From the NCBI GenBank assembly GCA_003427395.1, contig BFEA01000512.1, positions 672,658-708,774 on the forward strand: a stretch of 36,117 bases of DNA. Reading direction: 5' to 3'. This DNA is from Chara braunii (Eukaryota > Streptophyta > Charophyceae > Charales > Characeae). Positions 8,356-18,320 of this stretch are shown in pieces. The notes under the pieces were generated by a model. It was not told the DNA's origin. It worked only from the letters and a program-made list of their open reading frames with translations, and searched no databases. The first letter of the stretch is position 1. The number at the start of each line of letters is the position of its first letter. The position numbers and the translations under genes were made by a program.

Positions 8356-9753
8356 TCAGTCCAAGGCAGGACCTTTACCCTTTCTATCTCTTTTGTAGGC
8401 CCTGACTACGTTTGGAGCTGTTTCTAGAAGTTCAATTCTTGTAAACCAGCGGTCGTCTTCGGGTTCTTGATAGGCGACTCGAACCTTGTACTGTGTCTGA
8501 GGATGACCTCTACCTCCTGTTCTGAATATATCCTCAGCTACAATGCCGTCAATGTCATATCTTCCATCCATATCCGGAGGGATCATGGACCTTCTAGAGG
8601 GAAACTGTTGACTTGTGACACACGACAACGGCTTTGATGCGTGAAATACAGGGTAGGTGTGGAGATGCGGTGAAATCTCTATTGTGTAGTACGGCCCATC
8701 CTCTCCGCCCTTAACTTCTAGAACTGGCCACGGTCCTCTATACGCAGGCAATAACTTTTGCGAGACATTCTCCTCAGGGGCAAACTCCTTAGACTTGACC
8801 CAGACTAAGTCGCCTACTTGAAACTGTGACGGGCGACGATGCTTATTGGCTTGCTCTATCATCCTATGTTGGGCCTTCCCGAGGTTCTCTACAACGGTAG
8901 CTAACTCCTTATGCTATAACGCGAACTCCCTAGTGTCGGGTGGTACCCTATGAATCTGATCCCGGTTAAGTCCTTCAAACGGTCGGCGTGGTCTAAGGGA
9001 CTTGTGTAACTCGTTGGGAGTGCGACACGTGGACAGGTGCATGCTGTTATTGTAGGCACTGGCTACCTTTGGGAGCATCTCATCCCAATTAGTCTGATCA
9101 GGTCTAATGTACATTCTCAGAACTTGCTGTAGGAGCTTATTCATTTGCTCAGTCTGACCCTTAGTCTCTGGATGACGGCCAGATGGCATCAGCAGCTTGG
9201 AGCCATATACTCTCATCAACTCCTACCAGTTCTGACTAGTGAGCCGGGTGTCTCTATCGTTAACTATAGACAGCGGAATCCCGTATTCACTGACCCAATG
9301 GTCAAAGAACTTTTGAACTACTAACTCTGTACGTGCCTCCGCAGGCAACGGGACAAAAACGACATACTTGCTAAATCTATCTACTATGACCATGACTTGG
9401 CTCTTACTATGCCTACTCTTGATGCCAGCGTCCATGAAATCAATTGACACTGAATCTCCGGGCTGGTCAGGAATAGGCAGGGGTCTGAGAAGATCTAGAG
9501 GGGCACGCGTGGTTGTCTTGTTCCTCTGGCACACTTTACAACTGCGGACATATTCTATGCAGTCATTCTTCATCTCTGGCCACGAGCGCATCAGATTGGC
9601 TAGAGTCTTCTGCCAACCGAAGTGTCCCTCTGTATCGTGACATTCCCCTAAGATCAGGCTACAAATTTCTTCACTGTTGGGGACGCACAAACGGTCTATT
9701 ACATCAGTCTTCTCAACACAACAAACCCTCTGTAGTGCGGTAATGTGGTTCAA
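8356..9753 (-). pseudogene. Element B integrase with C-terminal chromodomain
   Basis: One phase with internal stops. The N-terminal HHCC zinc module is ECHDTEGHFG...CKVCQRN. The catalytic core shows Asp in SVSIDFMD, Asp in SIVNDRDTRLTS, and Glu in RHPETKGQTEQMNK, so the DDE triad is readable. A stop follows SQNW (9223-9225) and another follows REFAL (about 8914). The C-terminal part has FQVGDLVWVKS and GPWPVLEV, then a chromodomain-like end (YDIDGIVAEDIF, YKVRVAYQEPEDDRWF, then ELLETAP). Integrase inserts the cDNA; chromodomains bias insertion by binding histone marks. The intact catalytic residues suggest the nonsense changes are fairly recent. Confidence 0.85.
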
Positions 9754-10459
9754 TTTTTGGGGCCTCCTTTACTCTCTTAAGGAGGTCGCTATAGATAGGA
9801 TCCTGAGCATATGCCTCTCTGACTTTCTGTTGCAGGTCCTTCCCTATATCCAGATAATGGACTATCACCCCAAAGTAGTCTGACCTCCTGCTTAGAGCAT
9901 CCGCAACTACATTGCACTTGCCCTTAACTGGCTTGAGCTCAAAGTCGTATTGGTCTATCTCGGCGGCCCACCTAGTCAACTCAGGTGTCATCTTGGCCTG
10001 CGTTTTCAGCCACCTTAACGTCTCGTGGTCTGAATAGACTTTGAAGTTCCTCCCAAGCAAGTAGTGCTTCCAGTGTTCTAGTGCTTGCCTGAGAGCGTAG
10101 AGTTCCCTCTCGTAGGTGGATGTCGCTACCTTCTCTGAAGGCATCCTAGCAGACATGAACTCTACGCGTCTATTGCCGTTGCCATCGTCTTGCTGTAGTA
10201 CGGCACCTATACCATACTGGTTCGTAACAACGAAAGGTAAGGACGGATCGGCGACTTTAAGGACTGGATACTCTATCAACGCCTGCTTCAACTTCTTCAT
10301 GGCAGACGTGCAGTCCTTGTCCCACTTCCAGATTGTTTCTTTCTGTAGCAATCTGCGAAGGGGTGTAACGATGGTAGAGAAGTTCTCACAAACTTCCTGT
10401 AGTAGTTCGCTAGGCCTAAGAACGATCGCAACTCTGTCAGCGTGCGGGGTGTAGGCCAA
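9713..10459 (-). pseudogene. Element B RNase H domain
   Basis: Recognised by FMSARMPSEKVATSTYEREL (Glu motif), YSDHETLRWLKTQ (second Asp), and KGKCNVVADALSRRSDY. At the start, where element C reads IVTADASQYGIGAV, B reads VVTNQYGIGAVLQQ: the DAS triplet with the first catalytic Asp is absent, apparently an in-frame deletion. RNase H degrades RNA in the RNA-DNA hybrid, so activity would be lost. The phase differs from RT upstream and integrase downstream. Confidence 0.8.
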
Positions 10460-11316
10460 TCCCTAATCGCTGCAATTTTGCTATCCTCTGGCTTAATGCC
10501 GTCTCTGTCTAAGACGTGGCCTAAGTATAAAACCTGGGTCTTTGCCCACTCGCACTTCTTGGGGTTGATCTTGATGTTAGCCTCTCTCAGCTTCTCCAAG
10601 ACCTGCCTCAGATGACCCTGGTGCTCTTGGAGGGTCTTGCTAAAAACTAGAATATCATCTAGGTACACTACTACAAATCTATCTAACCACGGCCTAAACA
10701 GGTCGTTCATACAACGTTGAAAAGTCAATGGCGCGTTGGTTAGTCCAAAGGGCATGACTATAAACTCATAGTGCCCGTACCTAGTCTGGAAGGCGGTCTT
10801 ATACTGATCATCAAGATGGACCTCTATCTGATGATATCCGGACTTCAAATCTATCTTCGAAAAATACTTGCACCCCTGCACCCGGTCTAAAAGATCATCT
10901 ATACAGGGCAGCGGCTATGCATTCTTTACGGTGATAGCATTGAGACCCCTATAGTCTATACACATTCTGAGCTCCCCTTCCTTCTTTGGGACAAATAGAA
11001 CAGGTGCTCCAAATGGAGACGAACTGGGCCTAATCCAACCCTTCTCTAGGAGCTCGTCTAACTGTTTGCGTAGTTCCTCCAACTCCCGCGGGGACATTTT
11101 ATACACCGCTCCTTTGGGACTCCTACTGCCAGGCTCAATCTCAATGAGATGCTGGATGGGCCACGATACAACTCTTGTCGGCGGCTCAGCTAAATCTTTG
11201 AACTCTTCCAGCAGCTTGGCAATAGTTGGGTCAATGGGCTTCTCCTCCTTAGGCTCAGTGATAGGCCTGACGTAAACTACGAAGACCTGCTCCTCTAATT
11301 TCTCCTTTTTCACCAA
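10297..11316 (-). pseudogene. Element B reverse transcriptase
   Basis: Two frames in one phase separated by a TAG at 10915. The upstream piece has [36 protein letters not shown] and [15 protein letters not shown]. The downstream piece has KYFSKIDLKSGYHQI (motif A Asp), FIVMPFGLTNAPLTFQ (motif B), and FVVVYLDDILVFSK (catalytic YLDD), then LYLGHVLDRDGIKP. All catalytic residues are present. The TAG stands where element C has Glu (KNAEPLP), consistent with one substitution. Past LGLANYYRKFV the frame shifts. Confidence 0.85.
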
Positions 11317-11370
11317 TCGGGCAAACGTAGGAGCACTGAGACAACAATGTGTCAGGGTGTTATCTACACC

Positions 11371-11830
11371 TCACGCATGAAACAGACGGGCAGTCTTAAC
11401 CTCGCCTGACGGACTAGGGAGCCTACACTCATGTTCTCTCAGATGGAGTGTGGCCCCTGCTGCCTCTCCCCAGTCCATACCTAGGACTATATCAAAAGGA
11501 AGGTCGTCTTGTACGAGGAGAGTCAGGGAATGGAGAACTTTCTCCACCTTCCCCTCTTTCTCTAGGCGGAAATACGTCTGGACTCCCTCTACGTAATCCT
11601 CAGCACGCATAGTGCGGTTGTCTGCGAGGACACTCAGTATGCGGTCTTCCAACTTTTGGACTTTCAAGCCTAGCCTCAACTTCTACAGCGCTCTACGACT
11701 AATATAAGTGCGGGTAGCCCCTGAATCTATATGGGCTCACACTCTACTTCTAAAAACTTCTACATCTACTAAAACTAGTTGTCCTTTACTCTCCTTTTTC
11801 TTCTTGGCCCAGGCGGGCATTCTCTCCTTC
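11371..11830 (-). pseudogene. Element B retroviral-type aspartic protease
   Basis: In one phase: KGQLVLVDVEVF, stop, AHIDSGATRTYISR (catalytic DSG), stop near 11683, then LGLKVQKL and LPFDIVLGMDWGEAAG (the ILG.DW motif of Ty3 proteases). Stops flank the DSG segment, so no intact protein can be made. The protease cuts the Gag-Pol polyprotein. Confidence 0.75.
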
Positions 11831-11989
11831 AACTTGTCAGCCACGCCTGTGAGGGAGGTGCCTAAAGAGACTCTAACACAAGCAGTCTCTGGACAGCTAT
11901 CTAGGCACCGACCTGCAACCTCTGCCATAGGCTCATGTGGTGTGGGAGTTTCTTGCCGGCTCGCGCTCGTTTCCCCACATGGCCTTATG

Positions 11990-12770
11990 GTAGGGGCAGT
12001 TGCAACCCCTATCGGCGGCTGCCTTTTGCCTATTGGGCAGCCCATCGGGCCTCTCTATTCTGCGGACAATATCGAATGATGTGGCCAGGGTCACCGCAAA
12101 ATACGCACTGCCCCTGATCCACACGCTGCTGCCAGACGCGCTGGTCCAGGCCCAAATCCTCCCAAGGTCGGCCCTGCGGCAGACCTGGGTGCCAACCACC
12201 TCTTCTATAGGGTGACCTATTACCCCTATTAGGTGAACGGTTACCAGAACGGTTTTGCGGGGGACCTTGACCCCTTCCTCCCGCTTGGCGGTTTCCTCAT
12301 CTACCGCGAACCCCTTGATCGCCCTGGAAACGGCCACCTGAGGTCCGGCCCCCTTGGCCCTGGCCTCCTCCTTTTCCTTGCGGCCTCCCTCCAGCTGCGA
12401 CAACAACGTAGGTCCTCCCTTGACTAGCTCTACTGTCCTCCTCCTCCTCTAGCCCCCACTCTATCTGGTCGTAGGGAACTTCCTCCACACTACCTTCATC
12501 TAACGTAAGGACCAGACGGTCCTTGGTCTTGATCTGCCCAGAGATAGTGTGACCCTTCCACTTCTTCCCTTTGTCAAGGTCCTTGTGCCAGAAAGTGGAA
12601 ACTGACATGGACCGTGCTTCAAAAGCTACCACTTCCCTGCTCAATGCGTCATAGGTCATGGTAGGTTGCTGGCTCTTCTCAAAGAAGTGCTTGCGTAACG
12701 ATTCGGGCATAGCCCGGTAGAAGAGGTTGACCAGTTGGGTCTCTTTGACCCCATGGTCAGGAACATCCAC
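11990..12770 (-). pseudogene. Element B gag C-terminal half with zinc knuckle
   Basis: From 12770 the frame gives MDVPDHGVKETQLVNLFYRA and MPESLRKHFFEK, the helical end of capsid, then an acidic LEEEEDSR segment and a Gly/Arg/Gln-rich tail. A shifted frame carries CVFCGDPGHIIRYC at 12107-12066, a CX2CX4HX4C nucleic-acid-binding knuckle, followed by a stop. It is separated from the N-terminal half by the rRNA insert. Confidence 0.75.
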
Positions 12771-12778
12771 TAACTCGT

Positions 12779-12780
12779 GT

Positions 12781-12814
<34 letters not shown>

Positions 12815-12940
12815 AAGAAAGGGAGTGAAATAGAAAACCTGAAACCCGATGCAAGCAATCAGTCGAAGGCTGAAAGATGCATCATCAATCAATGGATGAT
12901 GGATCTGCAAAGGTTATGCCTTTCGGCTCTTCAGAGGATT
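12779..12940 (+). rRNA. Organellar large-subunit rRNA fragment inside gag
   Basis: On the + strand, 12781-12875 reads ACAAGTACCGTGAGGGAAAG, GTGAAAAGAACCC, GGGAGTGAAATAG, CCTGAAACC and CAATCAGTCGAAGG. This is the conserved domain I segment of bacterial-type 23S rRNA (near E. coli 450-540). The rest (to about 12940) has complementary ends (GGCTGAAAG with CTTTCGGCT), as in a variable stem. The bacterial-like sequence points to plastid or mitochondrion; the rps19 insert in this window makes mitochondrion likelier. It is about 160 bp, antisense to the element, and cannot function as rRNA. Gag residues resume on both sides (WRSAKAL at about 12941; HELVDVPDHG at about 12779). Confidence 0.85.
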
Positions 12941-14121
12941 TTCCGAGAGTGCCTTGGCACTCCTCCACTGACGAGAGTGGATAGTCCGCAACCTATCGGA
13001 AGCTTTGACACTGCGCGAGACATCGGCAAATCGTTCGCGCAACAACTTAAGGAAATCAGCGAGGGGTGTGAACGCGGAGTAAGCAACTACATCCTCGTTG
13101 CAGTTTGCAGCCCGGACTAGGGATTGGGCAAAACTGGCGGCCTCTTCCTTTAGCGCGTGAATAGCGGCTAGCACATGTTCATCTGGGGAGACCTTTTGCA
13201 AGTGCACATACGTCTCAATATTAGCCTCCCAGTTGTCAAAGTTCTCCTCCTTCCCATTGTAGGAATCAGGAAACTTGACTTTGACAGACTCCCTACGAGG
13301 ACGTACTTCCTCCTCCTTGGGAGCGGCCAGTTTTTCGCCCTCTATGGCACTCGTGCAATAGCGCTCTGTGCTGTCTAGGCGGGCTTTCACTTCTGATCCC
13401 ACCTGCACCACTAACTCCCACACAGATTCCCTGAATCCCAATTGTATCGAACGCATGGCAATGTCTTGACTTCTAATAAACTGGAATTGCTCTTCTTGAG
13501 CCGCTGTCAGGCGTTCGATATTCTTCGCCATGATTTCCATCTTACCCAGGAGGTCCACCTGTACCGCCATCTGGTCTTTCTGCTTTTTTACTTCCTCCAA
13601 CTCCTTTGCCGCCTGGCTCACCGCTTCCATTCTCCTTTTTCTCTCCCTCATGAGTCGTAGCTTCCACTCCATCCTCGTCTCATCCTCCATGGCCTGACGC
13701 CTGAGGGGGTCTTCTTCTGCCTCCCACTCCTTTACGACCGCCTCCTGCTCTTCCCTGGGTACATACATGAACGCTTCTTCTTCTTCTCCCAAGGATAAAT
13801 TTGCAACCCACTCTGTGATCTTCTTCTCCAGTTGGTCATCTCTTGTTCCACTGGATTCCCCTCTTTGCTCCCTTCTTCTTTCCAGTGGCTCTTCTTCTAT
13901 CTCCTCCTCCTCTTCTACCGCTTTTAACTTCTCCTCTTCTTCTTTCTTCAACCTCTCTTTCTCTCTCGCCATCTCCTCCTCAATCTTCTTCATCTTTGCC
14001 GCTTGTTCCTCCATCAGGTTCTTCTTCTTGGCCTCCTTCTCTCTTCTCTCTTTCAGGATGGTTTCGCCTCCTCTTCGGGCGTATAGGGGGTGGTACTCGT
14101 GCCACTACGCATGTCAACCAT
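12941..14121 (-). pseudogene. Element B gag N-terminal half
   Basis: The probable start is the ATG at 14121 (MVDMRSGTSTTPYTPEEEA); a one-base shift near 14055 leads into the long frame from 14014. This is a highly charged, Glu/Lys/Arg-rich region with coiled-coil character (about residues 1-170), a middle helical region, then the capsid-like part (VKFPDSYNGKEENFDNWEAN, SPDEHVLAAIHALKEE, ADFLKLLRERFADV). It ends at WRSAKAL where rRNA sequence begins. Its N-terminal part does not resemble gag of elements A and C. Confidence 0.8.
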
Positions 14122-14460
14122 GGTGAAGGATGCACAACCCAATGGCGGTTCCACTCCTCACCACTTAGACGCCCCCCCTACTTAACTTAAGACTGACTGA
14201 CTCTTTGTGGACTACAAAATCTTACCCTTTGTTCCAGCCAGATTACCACGGCCGACGGAAGCTTTCGCAACCACAGTCCTTGCAATCCAGACGCAGATGC
14301 CCAGCACCTGCGACCAAACCCACCTGGCTTTCACTCCGGTTCAGACCCTGTCAATTAGGGGCACTAGCCTAAACTCTAAACTACAGCCGTCACTACAGAA
14401 CCCGTTGCTGATCAGGAGGCATTTAAGGAGATCCCCCGTAACTCCTCAAAAATTCTTTAA

Positions 14461-14479
14461 CGTCGCAGACAGGACGACG
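14461..14479 (-). promoter_or_regulatory. Conserved leader hairpin (element B copy)
   Basis: A CGTCG stem, a nine-base loop (TCCTGTCTG on the sense strand) and a CGACG stem, followed by TTAAAGAATT. Equivalent hairpins lie at 2216-2234 (A) and 29662-29680 (C). Confidence 0.55.
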
Positions 14480-14833
14480 CGATCAGCAGGTTCTCTCAAC
14501 ATGTAGACGGCCCGTTGTGCAGCCCACAGCTCAGATTTCGGGCCTACCGTGCCACACCGAGCAGCCCGCTGGTCAGTACCGGTCCTTGGGAGGGTTAGGC
14601 CTCCGTTACAGTCGAGTCGTCAGACACAGTCTTAAGCCCTACTCTGTCGGCAGGGGTTTGGTCAACAAAGCCTTATCCTTCATACACGGAGTCCTATCAC
14701 CTGAATAGAAGAGAGTCAATGCAGAAAGAAGAGACATACAGACTCAGACTCAGCAAGCACCGTAGGGTGAGTGCACATCCGTAGGGCGAGGGGGTAGGCT
14801 GAGGGCTCGGCGAGATTATACCAACTCTAGCTT

Positions 14834-14942
14834 GGTCAAAATCGTGGTTAGCAGCTCCGGTCAACGCCTTGGTCAACGCTTGGTCAACGTGGTCAAACCC
14901 TGGTCAACGCTCCGGTCAACCCTCTGGTCAATGCCCGGTCAA
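14834..14942 (-). repeat. Nine-copy TTGACC (GGTCAA) array
   Basis: GGTCAA occurs at 14834, 14859, 14871, 14882, 14891, 14902, 14914, 14926 and 14937, typically 9-12 bases apart. On the element sense strand this is TTGACC, the core of the plant W-box bound by WRKY factors. It could be a simple minisatellite without regulatory role. Confidence 0.7.
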
Positions 14943-15225
14943 CCCTCAAGTTGGCTATGGTTGTTGGCACCTTCTTCCTCGCCAATCTCCCTTCTCCTTC
15001 TCCTCCTTCACCCTTCTTCTTTCTCGCTGTTTCTCTTTTTTTTTTTTTTGTACACCCCTGGCTATGTCTGTCTTCACCTTCGTTTTCCCTCCTTCCTCCT
15101 TCCTGCTTCTCTTCCCTCTCTCCTCAGTATTCCAAGCCCTCCGGCTATGGCCGCTACTTCTTCTTGGACCGCACAACCAATCTTCAGAGCAGCAGGTACG
15201 TGGTAACCCAATCTTGTATCACTCA

Positions 15226-15229
<4 letters not shown>

Positions 15230-15260
<31 letters not shown>
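15230..15260 (+). repeat. (CT)n microsatellite
   Basis: An uninterrupted CT repeat of about 31 bases within the element B leader. Confidence 0.9.
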
Positions 15261-15269
<9 letters not shown>

Positions 15270-15410
15270 GTCCTCTGTGCAGTTATGCGTCACTCTCTTC
15301 CACAGCGCAGCTATGGCGGACTTCTTCTTCAAGGGTGGCACACTTCAGCTATGGCGCCCACACGTCTCCCTCCTGCTATAACGGCGATGCGCATGGAGTA
15401 GCGGGTACCA

Positions 15411-15422
15411 GCTCCGATACCA
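15411..15422 (-). promoter_or_regulatory. Element B primer binding site (tRNA-iMet type)
   Basis: The minus strand reads TGGTATCGGAGC directly after the LTR end (GATTGCA, then C). It differs from the canonical TGGTATCAGAGC by one base. Confidence 0.85.
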
Positions 15423-15423
15423 G

Positions 15424-16404
15424 TGCAATCAGACTTGCATACTTCGTCACGTCACACATGCATACAAACAGATGGTGAATCACACTGGCGCATAGTGCCC
15501 AACTCAAAGCTCGAAGATATGGAAACCAAGACACAGTTCAGATGCAAGCTCGCTTCAAACAGGCTATGGTGCATCAGCACCCACACACCACAACTCTTGT
15601 CTTTGTGTCCAACACCACTGTTCGCTTCACACTTCAACTCCGGATCACCCTGGATACCCCACGCACACACTCTGCACACACACGAATGCACACCTACTAC
15701 TAACTATGGCAGCTATGGCCGCCAGCTAACTCTACTCTACAAGCAGCTATGGCTGCGCTGACTCCCTCTAGCCCACTTCGACTTCAGGCTCCTCTGCAGA
15801 CCACCTCGCACAAGTCACTGTGGCAGCGCTTCCGCATGCCTTCCGCAGGAATGAATGAATGGTTGTGCGCTGCCTCTTGATTTATACTTTTGTAACTCGT
15901 TGGTCTGCCTCTTTCCGCTGGGCCCATGGTGCACACAGTTCCCCTTGGTACTTGCTGACTGTGCAAAGTGAGACTGGGACTGGGTACCGCTGACTAAGCG
16001 AAGTTGGACGCACCACTTGCTCACTTGCCTCTGGCCTTCTGTGGAAACGTGAGAGGAAAACTCGCAAGGCCACTTCCAGACCTTCCGGAAGACCGTGGAC
16101 TTGGCCTTTCAGTACTGTAGCAGCTACGACCTTGACTCTTCAGGACTGTAGCAGCTACGACTTTGACCCTTCGGGACATCTACAGCAACGACTTCTGGAA
16201 CTGTCTAAGACCTCTACTCCACTCGTCTACAGATTGAATCCCTATGTCCACACAGTCGTACGACAGACAAACAACAACTCATAAAACACAGGTCATGGGT
16301 TCAAGCACTCAAGGGTCAACTCGATACTATACATGGGTGAGGTAAGGTCTGGGGATAAAACCCCGGGATCTGCATATGCCTCTGCAGAGGTGGAAACCGT
16401 TTCA
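15424..16404 (-). repeat. Element B 5' LTR (981 bp)
   Basis: It starts TGAAACGG at 16404 and ends ATTGCA at 15424. The outer half (15920-16404) is repeated at 7833-8317; the inner half (15424-15905) is related to 27313-27752. It contains two 31-bp units at 16115 and 16146 with the palindrome GTAGCAGCTAC. The inner part has several CAGCTATGGC-like motifs. Confidence 0.85.
16115..16176 (-). repeat. 31-bp tandem unit with GTAGCAGCTAC palindrome
   Basis: Two copies (16115, 16146) of a unit containing CTGTAGCAGCTACGAC, also present twice in the 3' LTR (8028, 8059). It lies in the probable U3, where enhancer repeats are often found. Confidence 0.7.
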
Positions 16405-16738
16405 CTCATCTACCAAGGTTCGAGCGAAACTAAGTATTATTTAAAACAGAAGAGGACATTCTTGCAAAACCGAATGATATGATGTCCCATCCCTATCTCC
16501 TACCCCCTTGCTGAGGAATTGCTCAGCATTCATGAAATGGAACTATGTCAATAACTGAACTCTGAACTCTGGCCTACGTCTGGGACTAACACGGCCCAGA
16601 GGACCTCGTCCGGAAACTACTGACACTCTCCTAGCGGCCCACAGCGTCCCTAATTGGGACCGAGTGCCTTGGTCCCTACTATCCTATCACTTAGCTGCTT
16701 CCTACTGTCTTCCGACTCTTCCCTCTGGCGCCCTATGT
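16405..16738 (-). other. LINE 3' untranslated region
   Basis: About 330 bases between the last ORF2 stop and LTR B. No gene is visible; it ends with an A/T-rich stretch (TTTTAAATAATACTTAG on the sense strand) rather than a clean poly(A). Confidence 0.5.
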
Positions 16739-18320
16739 CTACCGTTGCGCTGTCGTTTTTCGAATCCACTGAGAAATGACTAGCCCCTTAGTGGCATGAA
16801 CAGCAGCCAGTTGATTTCTTCGTGCCCAAGTGTTCAGAAACCAATTCAACTGTCTTCGGCCGCCTCCTCCCCCGTGCACAATCTTTCTCCAATCCACCGA
16901 GATTGCCTGTTTCACACCTTGTTTGATCCTTGCTTTTAGCTCCACATCTGCTTGCTCTGGAATCTTGCTCTGTTGCTGTCCGCCCATATCACTTCGCAGA
17001 GGGTTCCTCTGATCACATGAGCTATGTATCCCGATCCACCTTTTGCTCTTACCCCTGGGCGAAGGAAGCCCAGCAGTACCCACCTCTCTTCCCAATCAAC
17101 TCCTTTCCCCCCCATTTTCTTCCAGTGGTACTCCCACCACTTCCAGATCCGTTTGGACGTCGGGCATTCCCACCACAGGTGCCTGGTGGATTCAAAAGGC
17201 CAATTGCAACGTCTGCACCGTAGATCTACTTCCATTCCCCTGCTCACTAGCCAGACCGCTGATGGAGTTACCATCAAAGATAGAAGCCAAAGGATGCTGA
17301 CCTGTTTGCCATTTGGCAGAAACTTCAGTGTATCCCACAGCCTGTTGAACTGCTCCTCCACATTGTGGATTTCTTCACCGAAAGACGCCTGCCATCTACC
17401 TGTTGCCACTTTCGTTGGGGTCTTCTTGCCTCTTCCTGCTATCACATACCCGGATCTCACCGAGTAGTGCACCAGATTAAGATCCGGGAGACCTTCCTCA
17501 GTTCTCTTCCAGGACCAGGCCAACGGATCAATATTCACACCCCCTTAATGGTACTCTGCCCACCCATGTCAGAATCCTGGTCCTCCTATTTTCCCCCACT
17601 GCTATGACCACTCGAATTTGGGGTGGGTTGGTCCACCGCATGATTTTCTCCTCTCCAATTTCTCCAATGTATTTGTATGTTCTGTTGCCTTCCACCTTTC
17701 CACCCTTCTGAACCCGCTTGGCTCAATCTCTTGCAACTTCCATACCACTGTTGGCTCCTCTTCCTGCGCGGCAATGTACCATGTACCAGGAAGGTCCACT
17801 CCTTCTGGGCCTAACAACTGTAACCATTCCGGAGGGATGGCCTGAATCAGCGCCTTCCGTTTTTCTTCCACCCTCTGCAGTCCACTCAGCTTCCTTTTAA
17901 TGTTCACCAGTGGCTCCCAACCCCCCAGCAGTTGAGACCATAGATCTCGAATTCTCGACACCCCCTTTCGAACCCATGCTAGCCCAAACGTTGTTGTCGA
18001 GCCATCTGCTGCAAAGGTTCCGCCATCCTGGTTAACTGCAGGATTGTCAAACAATATTTGAGCCAGCACCTCTTCCTTAGTCTGAGGCTATTGTCTGGTT
18101 TCTGGGGGTTGTTTCCTCCAGGCCTTTCGTACCGCATTCCAAAAGCTTGACTTCAGTCTTCTTTTGCAGAAAGACTCCATGAAAAAAACACGCCCAGACA
18201 TCCTCTGGGCGTGACAGTTCCCATTTGGACATGAGGATTCGTTCCGCAAGTAAGATCCAGTGCTCGTTTACATCAGATGTTGCTACTTTGCATAACCAAG
18301 TGTGTAGTTGTGTCCAATTT
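16739..18320 (-). pseudogene. LINE ORF2, C-terminal region with Cys/His finger
   Basis: Frames at 18069-17602, 17538-16936 and 17095-16739 in different phases continue the RT protein. The second carries SLMVTPSAVWLVSRGMEV, then CRRCNWPFESTRHLWWEC (CX2CX7HX4C), the finger near the end of plant L1 ORF2 proteins. The first (TFGLAWVRKG, PPEWLQLLGPEGVDLPGTWY) is the connecting region. At least two frameshifts separate them. Confidence 0.75.

Larger units (their letters stand above)
14122..15423 (-). other. Element B 5' leader
   Basis: Between PBS and gag. The gag-proximal part (14380-14720) is related to leaders A and C and contains the CGTCG/CGACG hairpin at 14461-14479. The PBS-proximal part is unlike A and C: it holds the GGTCAA array, a T-run (15036-15049), a (CT)n tract and C/T-rich DNA. 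No frame here is convincing. Confidence 0.65.
7833..16404 (-). mobile_element. Ty3/gypsy chromodomain retrotransposon B
   Basis: On the minus strand: 5' LTR (16404-15424), PBS (15422-15411), leader (15423-14122), gag, protease, RT, RNase H, integrase, chromodomain, then a truncated 3' LTR (8317-7833). The domain order PR-RT-RH-IN is Ty3/gypsy. Polyprotein segments are separated by stops and several frameshifts. An organellar rRNA fragment interrupts gag. Confidence 0.9.

Noticed and set aside
13767-14190. Plus-strand Ser/Phe/Leu-rich frames
   Set aside because: They are antisense to the Glu/Lys-rich coiled-coil part of element B gag and reflect its codon composition.
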